Source: Micrococcales bacterium 31B (lineage in GTDB: Bacteria > Actinomycetota > Actinomycetes > Actinomycetales > Dermabacteraceae). Taken from it: a stretch of 52,119 nucleotides of DNA. The position numbers and the translations under genes are program-made. Numbering within the stretch: position 1 is the first letter of the stretch; the number at the start of each line of letters is the position of its first letter. The DNA lies in the NCBI GenBank assembly GCA_022803075.1, contig JAFFTF010000004.1, positions 207,299 through 259,417 on the forward strand. The letters run 5' to 3'. The notes under the pieces were generated by a model. The model made no database searches and was not told where the DNA came from. It saw nothing but the letters and a program-made list of their open reading frames with translations. Positions 34,239 through 42,483 of this stretch are shown one piece after another.

Positions 34239-35216
34239 CTACCCGGCGCTGATCTGGAGCACAATCTTACCGACGTGCGCGGAGTCTTCCATGCGGGCGT
34301 GCGCCTCGCCCACCTGCGAGAGCGGCACGACCGTGTCGATGCGGGGGCTGAGGCGGCCGGACGCGTAGAGGGGCCAGAATCGCTCGCGCACCACCTGGCA
34401 GATCTCGGCCTTTTCGGCGAGCGGGCGGCTGCGCAGGGTGGTGCCGTGCACGCTGAGCCGCTTCATCATGAGGGTGCCGAGGTCAAGTTCGCCGTGGCGG
34501 CCCTGCTGCAGGCCGATGATGACCAGGTGCCCGCCGCGCCGCAGCGACTTGACGTTGCCGTTGAGGTAAGGCCCGCCGATGCAGTCGAGCACCACGTCGA
34601 CTCCGCCGGCTTCGCGCAGTGCGGTGACGAAGTCGTCGGTGCGGTAGTTGATGGCGGTGGCGCCGAGGGAGCGGATCACGGCGGCCTTCTCGTCAGAGCC
34701 GACCGTGGCGTAGGCCTCGCAGCCTTCTGCGCGCGCGAGTTGGATCGCGGTGATGCCGATGCCGCCCGCGCCGCCGTGTACGAGCAGTCGCTGGCCCGCG
34801 GTGAGCCCCGCCAGCATGAACACGTTCGAGGTGACGGTGCAGAGCGTTTCGGGCAGGGCCGCGGCGCGTTCCAGGGGTAGGTCGTCGGGCACCGAGAAGC
34901 ATTGCGCGGCGGGCACCGTGACCTGTTCGGCGTAGCCACCCGCGACGAGCAGGGCCGCGACGCGGTCGCCGACGGCGAACTCGGTGACCGCCGAACCGAC
35001 CTCGCGCACGACGCCGGCCGCTTCGAGCCCGAGGATGTTGCTCGCGCCCGGGGGCGGTGGGTACGCCCCCGCGCGTTGCGCAATGTCGGCGCGGTTGAGT
35101 GCCGAGTAGGCGATGTCGATCAAGACTTCGTCGGGGCCGGGCGCGGGTGGGGCGGGGGCCTCGCCGGGCGCGAGGTCGAGTGCGTCGATCGGGGCGGTCA
35201 CGGTAACTGCCTGCAT
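34239..35216 (-). CDS. Quinone oxidoreductase-like medium-chain dehydrogenase
   Basis: A 325-residue zinc-less MDR protein. The N-terminal catalytic part has EVLIDIAYSALNRADIAQR and ILGLEAAGVV; the NADPH-binding Rossmann region starts at LLVHGGAGGIGITAIQLAR and continues with VVLDCIGGPYL. No structural zinc cysteines are present. It reduces quinones or other enones. GGAG lies just before the ATG. Its stop is 16 bases before the bpa start, so the two could be co-transcribed. Confidence 0.92.
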   Translation of the reverse strand: MQAVTVTAPIDALDLAPGEAPAPPAPGPDEVLIDIAYSALNRADIAQRAGAYPPPPGASNILGLEAAGVVREVGSAVTEFAVGDRVAALLVAGGYAEQVTVPAAQCFSVPDDLPLERAAALPETLCTVTSNVFMLAGLTAGQRLLVHGGAGGIGITAIQLARAEGCEAYATVGSDEKAAVIRSLGATAINYRTDDFVTALREAGGVDVVLDCIGGPYLNGNVKSLRRGGHLVIIGLQQGRHGELDLGTLMMKRLSVHGTTLRSRPLAEKAEICQVVRERFWPLYASGRLSPRIDTVVPLSQVGEAHARMEDSAHVGKIVLQISAG

Positions 35217-35241
35217 GATGCTCCTTGTCTCGAATGGCTCG

Positions 35242-36165
35242 CTACACCACGAGGTCTAGCGGGAGGTCGGCTATGTCTTTGAGGCGTTCGCCCTCGATCA
35301 TGGTGGCGAGCGTGGCGGTGGCCTTCGCGTCGTTGAACTGCGCGACGGCCGCGACGAGTTCGGGCAGGGCGAGGTGGTAGAGGCAGTCGATGTCGCCCGT
35401 GCCGAGGGCGAGGCTCGCGAGGCGCGACGGTGTGGGTTCGGCCGTGACCACGACGATGTGCGGTTGGTGGCCCTTGCGGTTGCGAATCAGGTTGAGGGCC
35501 TCGCTGCGGGCGTTTTGGGCGCGATCGCTGCGCATGGTCCATTTGCACGAGACGACGGCGTGCAGCAGGGGCGTGCTGAGCCGGGCGCCGCGGCGCAGGG
35601 CGGTGCGGGTCGCGACCGAATCGTCGATGAGTTTTTCGGTGCGGTTGATTTCGGCGGCGCCGAGGGGCTCGCGCGCGATCACGATGTCGGGGGTGATGTC
35701 GTAGGCGTTGCCGAGCGCGGCGCGTAGCTCGGCGTCGGCTTGAATCTTCTCGTCGAGCTGTTTGAGGTGCGTATATTGGCGAAACCGGTGTATCTGGGCG
35801 TCGCCCCGGCCGGCGATGTGCTCGACCGTGAATTTGCCCGGACGCACGTGTTGCAGCGCTGGCAGCGTGCGCGCGAGAAACACGCTGACCTCGTGCTCGA
35901 ATGCGGTGCCACTGGTTTGGCCGGCGGCCTTGGAGCGGGGTGCTTCGAGGATGAACAGCGACTGCTGCGCGGCGGCGAGGTCTTCGAGGTGGGACGAGCG
36001 TTCGAGCAGTTGCTCGTAGACCCCGTGCGCGATCTGCACGCTCTGGCGTTGACCCTTGTCGGCGATCGAGACGATGCCGTGGTCGTTGGCCGAGAGCATG
36101 CCCGAGCGCAGCAGCTCGCCGTGGAGCCGGTCGCGCTCGACCGTGAACAGGGGGTCGGTGAGCAT
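35242..36165 (-). CDS. NgoMIV-family type II restriction endonuclease
   Basis: A 307-residue protein resembling NgoMIV through its C-terminal half: SCKWTMRSDRAQNARSEALN, RNRKGHQPHIVVVTAEP, SRLASLALGTGDIDCLYH. The catalytic set fits the family, with Asp in ITPDIVIA near residue 157 and Ser-Cys-Lys near 206-208. NgoMIV cuts GCCGGC, so that target is predicted but not proven here. It lies six bases downstream of the methyltransferase gene, in the protective order (methylase first). Confidence 0.88.
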   Translation of the reverse strand: MLTDPLFTVERDRLHGELLRSGMLSANDHGIVSIADKGQRQSVQIAHGVYEQLLERSSHLEDLAAAQQSLFILEAPRSKAAGQTSGTAFEHEVSVFLARTLPALQHVRPGKFTVEHIAGRGDAQIHRFRQYTHLKQLDEKIQADAELRAALGNAYDITPDIVIAREPLGAAEINRTEKLIDDSVATRTALRRGARLSTPLLHAVVSCKWTMRSDRAQNARSEALNLIRNRKGHQPHIVVVTAEPTPSRLASLALGTGDIDCLYHLALPELVAAVAQFNDAKATATLATMIEGERLKDIADLPLDLVV

Positions 36166-36171
36166 TGGCCG

Positions 36172-37191
36172 TTACGCGACCGCGTGCAAGGAGCGGGTGG
36201 TGCGGGGGTTGGAGCGGCGTCGGCTCGTGCGGGTGGCACTGGCCTCGATGGCGCGGGTGATCTGCGCGCCGACGGCGGCGGCGACGGGTGGCGGAAACGC
36301 GTTGCCGACCTGCCGATACGCGGCCGTCTTGCGGCCCTGGATGCGCCATTCGTCGGGGAACCCCTGCACGCGCGCGGCCATCTGCACCGTGAGCCGGGGA
36401 AGGCCCTCGAAGTCGGGGTCGGGCGCGTGGTCGGCGAGCGACTTACCCTCGACGCCGAGCGCGGCCCAGGCGCGGCGGGCGCGGGTGGGGCCGAGGTCGG
36501 GGCCGCCGTGTTTCTTCGAGCCGCCCACAAGGGTGGGGGCGATGCTGTCGGCGGCGGCGGCCCACTCGTCGGCGCCGCGCCAGCCGCGCGCGGCCATGAG
36601 GTCGTGCAGCAGCGCGCCCACGGGGGCGGGGGCCGTTCCCGCAGTGGGGTATTCGAAGTGGTCTGCGAGGCGCTTCTTGAGGGCGACAAAGATGACGCGC
36701 GGGCGCAGCTGCGAGACTCCGAAATCGGAGGCGTTGAGTAGCTTCCACGTGGGCGTGTAGCCGAGCTTCACGAGTTGCTTCTCGACGTCCTGCCGGTAGG
36801 TGGCGAACACGTCGTCGAGCAGGCCGCGCACGTTCTCGAGCATGACCGCCTGGGGGCGAATCTCGTCGACCAGGTCGATGGCCTTGGGGAACAGGTTGCG
36901 CTCGTCATCTGCGCCCAGTTGCTTGCCCGCCTTCGAGAACGGGGGGCAGGGCACGCCGCCCGCTAGCAGGTCGACGCCGCGATACTCCGCGCCGGACCAT
37001 TCGAGCAGGTCTTGCTGCACAACGTTCCAGGTGGGGCGGTTGAAGCGCAGAGTATTGCAGGCCTCCGGCTCGATCTCAACGAGCGCCTCGTGCGAGAACC
37101 CGGCGCGCTCCAAACCCAGGGCCTGACCGCCCGCGCCCGCGCAGATCTCTACGCTCGTTAACTCCGCCAACTGTCCACCCCACGCACTCAA
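36172..37191 (-). CDS. DNA cytosine-5 methyltransferase of the R-M pair
   Basis: A 339-residue C5 methyltransferase with ordered motifs: I (EICAGAGGQALGLERAG), IV with the catalytic Cys (GGVPCPPFSKAG), VI (MLENVRG), VIII (QLRPRVIFVAL) and X (YRQVGNAFPPPVAAAV). The variable region between VIII and IX is short and would recognise the target, predicted GCCGGC. The start is TTG, supported by AAAGG upstream. A GCCGGC site lies at 37232-37237, in its own promoter region, where methylation could feed back on expression. Confidence 0.93.
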   Translation of the reverse strand: MSAWGGQLAELTSVEICAGAGGQALGLERAGFSHEALVEIEPEACNTLRFNRPTWNVVQQDLLEWSGAEYRGVDLLAGGVPCPPFSKAGKQLGADDERNLFPKAIDLVDEIRPQAVMLENVRGLLDDVFATYRQDVEKQLVKLGYTPTWKLLNASDFGVSQLRPRVIFVALKKRLADHFEYPTAGTAPAPVGALLHDLMAARGWRGADEWAAAADSIAPTLVGGSKKHGGPDLGPTRARRAWAALGVEGKSLADHAPDPDFEGLPRLTVQMAARVQGFPDEWRIQGRKTAAYRQVGNAFPPPVAAAVGAQITRAIEASATRTSRRRSNPRTTRSLHAVA

Positions 37192-37431
37192 AATTGCTCG
37201 CCTTTCACTCTAACCGGCGCCCGCCGTAGGGGCCGGCATTCCTGGGGCGAGCCTAGGCGTGACGTCATAGGTTTTTGACCGGACGCGCGCGGGGCGGGTT
37301 TGCTATCGGCCTTGCCCGACGTTTGCGCTCGCGGCTCCTTTCGACCGCGCGCGCAAACGGCGCGCATCCCGCGGAGGGGTGCGCGCCGCTGGGGTGCGCT
37401 GGGTGCCCGCGCCGCCCCCGCGCCGGAAGGT

Positions 37432-37465
37432 GGGCGCGGGCTGGGACTAGGCCGCCGAGGCGTCC
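37432..37465 (-). repeat. Dispersed repeat copy overlapping the ino1 stop codon
   Basis: Reading on the minus strand, GGACGCCTCGGCGGCC runs through the last ino1 codons and into the TAG stop, followed by TCCCAGCCCGCGCCC. The 15-base block is identical to one at 20424-20438, where it also adjoins a repeat copy. The end of ino1 therefore seems built from repeat sequence. Confidence 0.6.
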
Positions 37466-38565
37466 GCCTGCCCTGCCTCGCCCGCGATGAACTCTTCGAG
37501 CGCCTCGCGCGCGAGGTCGTCGGCCATTTGCACGGGCGGCGACTTCATGAAGTACGCCGCGGCGCTCGTGACGGGGCCGCCGATGCCGCGGTCCTTCGCG
37601 ATCTTCGCGGCGCGCAGGGCGTCAATGATGACGCCGGCGGAGTTGGGGCTGTCCCATACCTCGAGCTTGTATTCGAGGTTCAGGGGCACGTCGCCGAAGG
37701 CGCGGCCCTCGAGGCGGATGAACGCCCACTTGCGGTCGTCGAGCCATTCGACGTAGTCGCTGGGGCCGATGTGCACGTCGCGCGCGGGCAGGTCGGCGAC
37801 GATGTTTGAGGTGACGGCCTGGGTCTTCGAGATTTTCTTCGATTCGAGGCGAGTGCGTTCGAGCATGTTCTTGAAGTCCATGTTGCCGCCGACGTTCAGC
37901 TGGTACGTGCGGTCGACCGTGACGCCGCGGTCTTCGAACAGCTTGGCGAGCACGCGGTGCGTGATGGTGGCGCCCACCTGCGACTTGATGTCGTCGCCGA
38001 CGATGGGCACGCCCGCGTCGGTGAACTTCTGCGCCCATTCGGGGTCGCTCGCGATGAACACGGGCAGGGCGTTGACGAACGCGACGTTCGCGTCGATGGC
38101 GCACTGCGCGTAGAACTTGGCGGCGTCTTCGGAGCCGACGGGCAGGTAGCACACGAGCACGTCGGCCTTCGCGGCCTTCAGCGCGGCGACCACATCGACG
38201 CCGTCGCCGGACGCCTCGGTGATCATTTCGCGGTAGTAGTGGCCGAGGCCGTCGAGGGTGTGGCCGCGCTGCACGGTGATGCCGAGCGGCGGCACGTCGC
38301 AGATCTTGATGGTGTTGTTGTGTGAGTTGTTGATCGCCTCGGCGAGGTCGAAGCCGACCTTCTTACCGTCGACGTCGAAGGCCGCCACGAAGTTGATGTC
38401 GCCCACGTGGTAGCCGCCGAAGTCGACGTGCATGAGGCCCGGGACCTTCTGCGTGGGGTCGGCGTCCTGGTAGTAGTGCACGCCCTGCACGAGCGAGGAG
38501 GCGCAGTTGCCCACGCCGACGATGGCCACGTTGATGCGGCCGCGCTGACCGATTCGAGTTGACAT
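37447..38565 (-). CDS. ino1: Inositol-1-phosphate synthase
   Basis: A 372-residue enzyme that turns glucose 6-phosphate into inositol 1-phosphate with NAD+ as internal redox cofactor, the first step to phosphatidylinositol and mycothiol in actinobacteria. The N-terminal Rossmann motif is [16 protein letters not shown]; other typical stretches are [36 protein letters not shown] and [17 protein letters not shown]. The ATG is preceded by AAAGGC. The last residues (DASAA) lie in a dispersed repeat, see that entry. Genes around it belong to other functions. Confidence 0.95.
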   Translation of the reverse strand: MSTRIGQRGRINVAIVGVGNCASSLVQGVHYYQDADPTQKVPGLMHVDFGGYHVGDINFVAAFDVDGKKVGFDLAEAINNSHNNTIKICDVPPLGITVQRGHTLDGLGHYYREMITEASGDGVDVVAALKAAKADVLVCYLPVGSEDAAKFYAQCAIDANVAFVNALPVFIASDPEWAQKFTDAGVPIVGDDIKSQVGATITHRVLAKLFEDRGVTVDRTYQLNVGGNMDFKNMLERTRLESKKISKTQAVTSNIVADLPARDVHIGPSDYVEWLDDRKWAFIRLEGRAFGDVPLNLEYKLEVWDSPNSAGVIIDALRAAKIAKDRGIGGPVTSAAAYFMKSPPVQMADDLAREALEEFIAGEAGQADASAA

Positions 38566-38596
38566 AGTTAGCCTTTGTTAGGTGTCGAATGGGCCA

Positions 38597-38624
38597 ATCG
38601 TATGACAAAGTCGGGGTTTGTAAA
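38597..38624 (-). promoter_or_regulatory. Promoter of ino1
   Basis: On the minus strand TTTACA (-35, 38619-38624) and TACGAT (-10, 38597-38602) are separated by 16 bases, 32 bases before the ino1 start. Upstream of it GTGTGACG occurs twice in direct orientation (from 38627 and again about 28 bases further), a possible regulator site. Confidence 0.6.
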
Positions 38625-38694
38625 ATGTGTGACGCGCTACAGTTCCGCGTCGGTTGTGTGACGGTTCGGTACCGCACTCGTGTCGAATTCATCC

Positions 38695-38711
38695 CGGACG
38701 CTCCGGTGGCC
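38695..38711 (+). repeat. Dispersed repeat core upstream of tRNA-Ser
   Basis: The full 17-base core CGGACGCTCCGGTGGCC appears between the ino1 promoter and the tRNA gene. The right arm is not clear; CCCCGGCGCG at about 38740 may be a degraded form. Confidence 0.6.
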
Positions 38712-38785
38712 CGCTGGTCGCGCCTCCGCGGTTCGCGCCGCCCCGGCGCGTGTGTGAGAATAGTGCGGCGCGTTCAACCGCGCCG

Positions 38786-38873
38786 GGAGACGTGACAGAG
38801 CGGCCGAATGTGACGGTCTTGAAAACCGTTGTAGGGTAACCCCCTACCAAGGGTTCGAATCCCTTCGTCTCCG
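38786..38873 (+). tRNA. tRNA-Ser (anticodon TGA)
   Basis: The acceptor stem GGAGACG pairs with CGTCTCC, with G as discriminator base. The anticodon loop reads CTTGAAA with anticodon TGA, which decodes UCA-type serine codons. A long class II variable arm (GTAGGGTAACCCCCTAC) and the T-loop GGGTTCGAATCCC are present. CCA is not encoded. Confidence 0.96.
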
Positions 38874-38892
38874 CCTCGAAAAACCCCGCGTA

Positions 38893-38920
38893 CCCTCGGC
38901 AAGCACTCGTTTGCCGGGGG
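38893..38920 (+). terminator. Terminator after tRNA-Ser
   Basis: CCCTCGGCAA pairs with TTGCCGGGGG over ten bases with one G-U pair and an eight-base loop, followed by TGCTTTGCTT. It begins 20 bases after the tRNA. Confidence 0.75.
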
Positions 38921-38975
38921 TGCTTTGCTTGTTGAGGTGGGCCGCGGTACCCCGTGGTGCCAGTACAGTACCCTC

Positions 38976-39761
38976 ATGGATCCTGACATTGCTAGGCGTC
39001 ACGAATTGAACCTCGAATCAGAGTTGGTTTCGGTGCGTGCCCTACTCTGTGAACTCCAGGCAAGGTTTCCAGACGGTCTCGACGCCGGGATAGCCCGGTA
39101 CGACGTCTGGCTTCGCAATGAGATGACCTACACCTCAAATGCCATCGAGGGGAACACCCTCTCCAGCGCCGAAACGAATCTCGTCGTCAACGAAGACGCC
39201 GTCATAGTCGGAAAATCACTGCGCGAACATCTTGAAGCGAAAGATCACGCCTACGCCTGGGACTACATGGTCAACACCTTCGAGAAAGGCGAGACAATCA
39301 CAGTGCAGGGGATTCTCGAGCTGCACCGGCACGTTCTCCACAGCACTCACCGTAGCGAAGCAGGGTTTTTTCGCAGCGTGCCCGTGCGCATTGTCGGTTC
39401 GTCGACCGTGCTGCCAAATCACCTCAAGGTGCCAGTTCTCGTGGACGACATGGTGAAACAGATCAACCAACCGGCGCACAATCTGAACGCGTTAATACAC
39501 GCTGCACTGATTCACCTAGATTTCGTCAAGATCCATCCGTTCGTGGACGGCAACGGACGCACCGCCCGCCTCCTCATGAGCGCTCTCCTGCGTCGTGCGG
39601 GCTACCCCGCAGTCCCCATCTATCCGAAGGATCGCGCGGAATATCTCGGCAGCCTCGATCGCGCAGACTCCGACGACGGTGCTGACTGCGCACGCCTCGC
39701 TGTCCGACTGCAACGCGAGACGATTGAAGATCTGTTGCGGTTAGGCGCTGAGGGCGCGTGA
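38976..39761 (+). CDS. Fic family AMP-transferase with self-inhibitory motif
   Basis: About 261 residues. The Fic core motif HPFVDGNGRTAR lies near residue 186 with the catalytic His. The class II inhibitory helix TSNAIEGN lies near residue 53; its Glu blocks ATP until displaced. An N-terminal helical part and a C-terminal helix complete a typical class II Fic protein, which AMPylates a protein target. TACAGT precedes the ATG by six bases, so the message is likely leaderless. Base composition is less GC-rich than in neighbours and the gene follows a tRNA, both consistent with acquisition. The target is unknown. Confidence 0.92.
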   Translation: MDPDIARRHELNLESELVSVRALLCELQARFPDGLDAGIARYDVWLRNEMTYTSNAIEGNTLSSAETNLVVNEDAVIVGKSLREHLEAKDHAYAWDYMVNTFEKGETITVQGILELHRHVLHSTHRSEAGFFRSVPVRIVGSSTVLPNHLKVPVLVDDMVKQINQPAHNLNALIHAALIHLDFVKIHPFVDGNGRTARLLMSALLRRAGYPAVPIYPKDRAEYLGSLDRADSDDGADCARLAVRLQRETIEDLLRLGAEGA

Positions 39762-39911
39762 GTTCACCGGAACCCCGAACGCGCGCACACCCAGCGTTTT
39801 ACTCTGTAGGGGCCGCCTGAACTGGGGTGATCCCCCCGAAGTTGCGGTGCCAAGGCGGGCACCGGAGCGTCCGCGGCGAAATCGCGCCAGCCCACACCGC
39901 AAAGGAATGCC

Positions 39912-41573
39912 GTGCCCAAGAGCCCTCGCACCCCCAGCCCGATCGACGCGCTCGCAGACGAGTTCGTCGAGAAACTCATCGCGAGCGACCCCGAGCTCGC
40001 CACCCACCTCGGCGAACACGACCGCGCCCCAGGGTACGCGGACCGCTCCCCCGAGGGCGAGGCCGCCCGGCGGGGCCTGCTCGCCGACACGCTCGCGGCC
40101 CTTGGCAAACACACCCCCGCCGACGACACCGACCGCACCACCATCGACGTGATGACCGAGCGGCTCACCCTCGAGATCGAGCTGATTGACTCGGGTGTCA
40201 CTCCACTCAACAACCTCGCCTCAGCCCCGCAGGACGTGCGCGCCGTCTTCGATCTGATGCCCACCGACACCGTCGAGGACTGGCAGCGCATCGCGGCGCG
40301 ACTGGCCGCCGTGCCCGAGGCCCTGAGTGGCCATCGTGCCGCCCTCGACCACTCGCGCACGCTCGGCCACGTGCCCGCCCGGCGCCAGATCGAAGCCGTG
40401 CTGGGGCAAATCGACGACTACGCAGGTGACGAGGGCTTCTTCGCGGGACTCGCGGCGGTGGGCCAAGCCGTGGCGCCGGGGGAGGAGGCCGCCCTCGCGT
40501 CCGGGGTGGCGGCCGCCCGCCAGGCCTACCGCGACCTCGGTGCCTACCTCGCCGACGACCTGCAGCACGACGCACGCGAAACCGACGCCGTGGGCCGCGA
40601 CTACTACCAACTCGCCTCGCGAACCTTTCTCGGCGCCGCCGTGGACCTCGACGAAACCTATGCGTGGGGCGTCGCCGAACTCGACCGCATCATCGCCGAA
40701 CAAGAACGCGTCGCGCAGCGCATCGAGGCCGGAGCGAGCGTCGAACGCGCCCGCGAGGTGCTGAACGCCGACCCGGAACGCCAACTGCACGGCACCGACG
40801 CGCTGCAAGCGTGGATGCAACAGAAATCCGACTCGGCGCTCGCCGCGCTCGCGGTCGACACGTTCTCTATCGAACCACCCCTCGACCGCCTCGAATGCCG
40901 CATCGCGCCCACCCATGACGGCGCGATCTACTACACCCCGCCGAGCTCGGACTTCTCACGCCCCGGACGCATGTGGTGGTCGGTGCCCGAAGGCGAAGAC
41001 ACGTTCACCACCTGGGGCGAGACCAGCACCGTCTACCACGAGGGCGTGCCCGGTCACCACCTGCAGTGCGCCACCGCGATCGCGGCACGCGCCGAGCTAA
41101 ACCGCTACCGCTCCGATGTCGTCTGGGTCTCCGGCCACGGCGAGGGCTGGGCCCTGTACGCCGAGCGGCTCATGGAACAGTACGGTTTTCTTGAGGACGC
41201 CGGGGACCTCCTTGGCATGCTCGACGCGCAGCGCCTGCGTGCCGCGCGCGTGGTCTTCGATATTGGCGTGCACCTCGGGCTCGCGGTGCCCGAGCGGTGG
41301 GGCAGTGGCACGTGGACGCCCGAGAAGGCGTGGGACTTTTTGAGGGCCAATTTCAACGAGTCGGAGGGGCGCGCTCAGTTCGAGTTCGTGCGCTACCTCG
41401 GCTGGCCCGGCCAGGCGCCGTCTTACAAGGTGGGCGAGCGACTGTGGCTGCAGGCGCGCGAGGACGTGCGCGCGAAGGAGGGTGCGGCCTACGACGAGCG
41501 GGCGTTCCACGACCGTGCGCTACGGCTCGGCTCCATGGGCCTCGATTCACTGCGGCGGGCGTTGCTGCGGTAG
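39912..41573 (+). CDS. DUF885 family putative metallopeptidase
   Basis: A 553-residue all-helical protein of the DUF885 family. HEGVPGHHLQC near residue 375 (an HExxxHH zinc motif) and GEGWALYAERLM near 409 with the third ligand Glu are the expected catalytic residues; YRSDVVWVSGHGEGW connects them. It is thought to be a zinc carboxypeptidase-like enzyme. No signal peptide is visible, so it is cytoplasmic. The GTG start follows AAAGGA. It converges on the GntR regulator with only 19 bases between the stops. Confidence 0.88.
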   Translation: MPKSPRTPSPIDALADEFVEKLIASDPELATHLGEHDRAPGYADRSPEGEAARRGLLADTLAALGKHTPADDTDRTTIDVMTERLTLEIELIDSGVTPLNNLASAPQDVRAVFDLMPTDTVEDWQRIAARLAAVPEALSGHRAALDHSRTLGHVPARRQIEAVLGQIDDYAGDEGFFAGLAAVGQAVAPGEEAALASGVAAARQAYRDLGAYLADDLQHDARETDAVGRDYYQLASRTFLGAAVDLDETYAWGVAELDRIIAEQERVAQRIEAGASVERAREVLNADPERQLHGTDALQAWMQQKSDSALAALAVDTFSIEPPLDRLECRIAPTHDGAIYYTPPSSDFSRPGRMWWSVPEGEDTFTTWGETSTVYHEGVPGHHLQCATAIAARAELNRYRSDVVWVSGHGEGWALYAERLMEQYGFLEDAGDLLGMLDAQRLRAARVVFDIGVHLGLAVPERWGSGTWTPEKAWDFLRANFNESEGRAQFEFVRYLGWPGQAPSYKVGERLWLQAREDVRAKEGAAYDERAFHDRALRLGSMGLDSLRRALLR

Positions 41574-41592
41574 GGGAGTGGGGGCCCGCTGC

Positions 41593-42276
41593 TCAGTCGT
41601 GCTGAAAAATCTCGGGGTGATTCGTGATCGCGCGCCGCGTGCGTCGAATGTGCCCGCGCAGGATGCGCTTGGCTGCCTTCGCATCGCGCTCTCGAAATGC
41701 CGTGATCATGAGTTGGTGCTCTAGATGGTTGATTTCGAGCCCATCTTCGCCGACGAGGTGCGCGTACGCGCGTCGATAGGGCTGAGTGGTGTTCCACATG
41801 CGTTCGACCGTGCTGAACAAGATAGGTGATTTGGCGGCGCGGTAACTCTCGATGTGGAAGGCGCGGTCGGTGCGCAAGAAACCTTCCACGGTGTCGGCCG
41901 CAGTGATGTCTGCCGCGAGTGCGGTCAGTTGATCGATGTCAGTGTTGGTGTAGTGAGGCACCGCGAGGCTCACGAGCAGCGGGTCGAGTTTTTCGCGGAT
42001 CCGGTAAATCTCGACGCATTCGTTGAGTTCGAGTTTGGCCACCCAGGCGCCCGTGTTGGAGACGACGGTGACGAGGCCGTCGGATTCGAGAATGCGTAGC
42101 GCCTCGCGCACGGGAAGGCGGCTCGTGCCGTATTCCTCGGCGAGTGCCTCTTGGCCGATGCGCTCGCCAGGGCGTCGCACTCCCGACAGAATTTCGTTGC
42201 GTACTCCGGCGGCGATGACCTCCGATTGAACACGGCCGGCGCCGGTGTTTGATTTCGCCCGAGTCACGTCAACCAT
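41593..42276 (-). CDS. GntR/FCD regulator of the polyester operon
   Basis: About 227 residues. The winged helix (15-80) shows RPGERIGQEALAEEYGTSRLPVREALRILESDGLV (in overlapping parts); the FCD domain (90-215) has the metal ligands in TDRAFHIESY, LEHQLMITAF and RGHIRRTRR. It diverges from the PHA-type operon and its promoter region has a paired palindrome, so it is very likely the operon's repressor, released by an organic or acyl ligand. The ATG at 42276 sits directly on AAGGA; the GTG three codons later (42267) has better spacing and may be the true start. Confidence 0.92.
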   Translation of the reverse strand: MVDVTRAKSNTGAGRVQSEVIAAGVRNEILSGVRRPGERIGQEALAEEYGTSRLPVREALRILESDGLVTVVSNTGAWVAKLELNECVEIYRIREKLDPLLVSLAVPHYTNTDIDQLTALAADITAADTVEGFLRTDRAFHIESYRAAKSPILFSTVERMWNTTQPYRRAYAHLVGEDGLEINHLEHQLMITAFRERDAKAAKRILRGHIRRTRRAITNHPEIFQHD

Positions 42277-42342
42277 TCCTTCAGATTAGCGCGATCGGGG
42301 GGCGGCTGTCGGATTTGATCATTCTGGCGGTATGCGCTCTTG

Positions 42343-42418
42343 TGGATCCAATCAATGCCAAAGGGGGCAGAAAGTGTGATCCATTTGCCTTGATTGGATC
42401 CAATAGGTCAACTATTGT
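42343..42418. promoter_or_regulatory. Divergent promoters with paired GntR operators
   Basis: TGGATCCAATCAA (42343-42355) and TTGATTGGATCCA (42390-42402) form a perfect 13-base inverted repeat 34 bases apart. The right arm extends to the palindrome ATTGGATCCAAT. On the plus strand TTGATT in the right arm is 17 bases from TATTGT (42413-42418), a good -35/-10 pair for the VOC-PhaC operon. The left arm provides a matching TTGATT for the GntR gene on the minus strand. A bound repressor would block both promoters. Confidence 0.7.
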
Positions 42419-42483
42419 GAACTTGTCGGGTCACAGTCGAGCCGTAACTCAAGTTGGCGCGCAGAAGAACAGAAAGTGGGCAC

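Noticed and set aside
37192-37446. A small gene between the methyltransferase and ino1
   Set aside because: Only low-complexity Arg/Ala frames occur, without a ribosome binding site; the gap is better read as R-M promoter region plus ino1 downstream sequence.
38786-39761. Integrated genetic element at tRNA-Ser
   Set aside because: No integrase, no repeated tRNA 3' end downstream and no phage gene; only the composition of the fic gene is suggestive.
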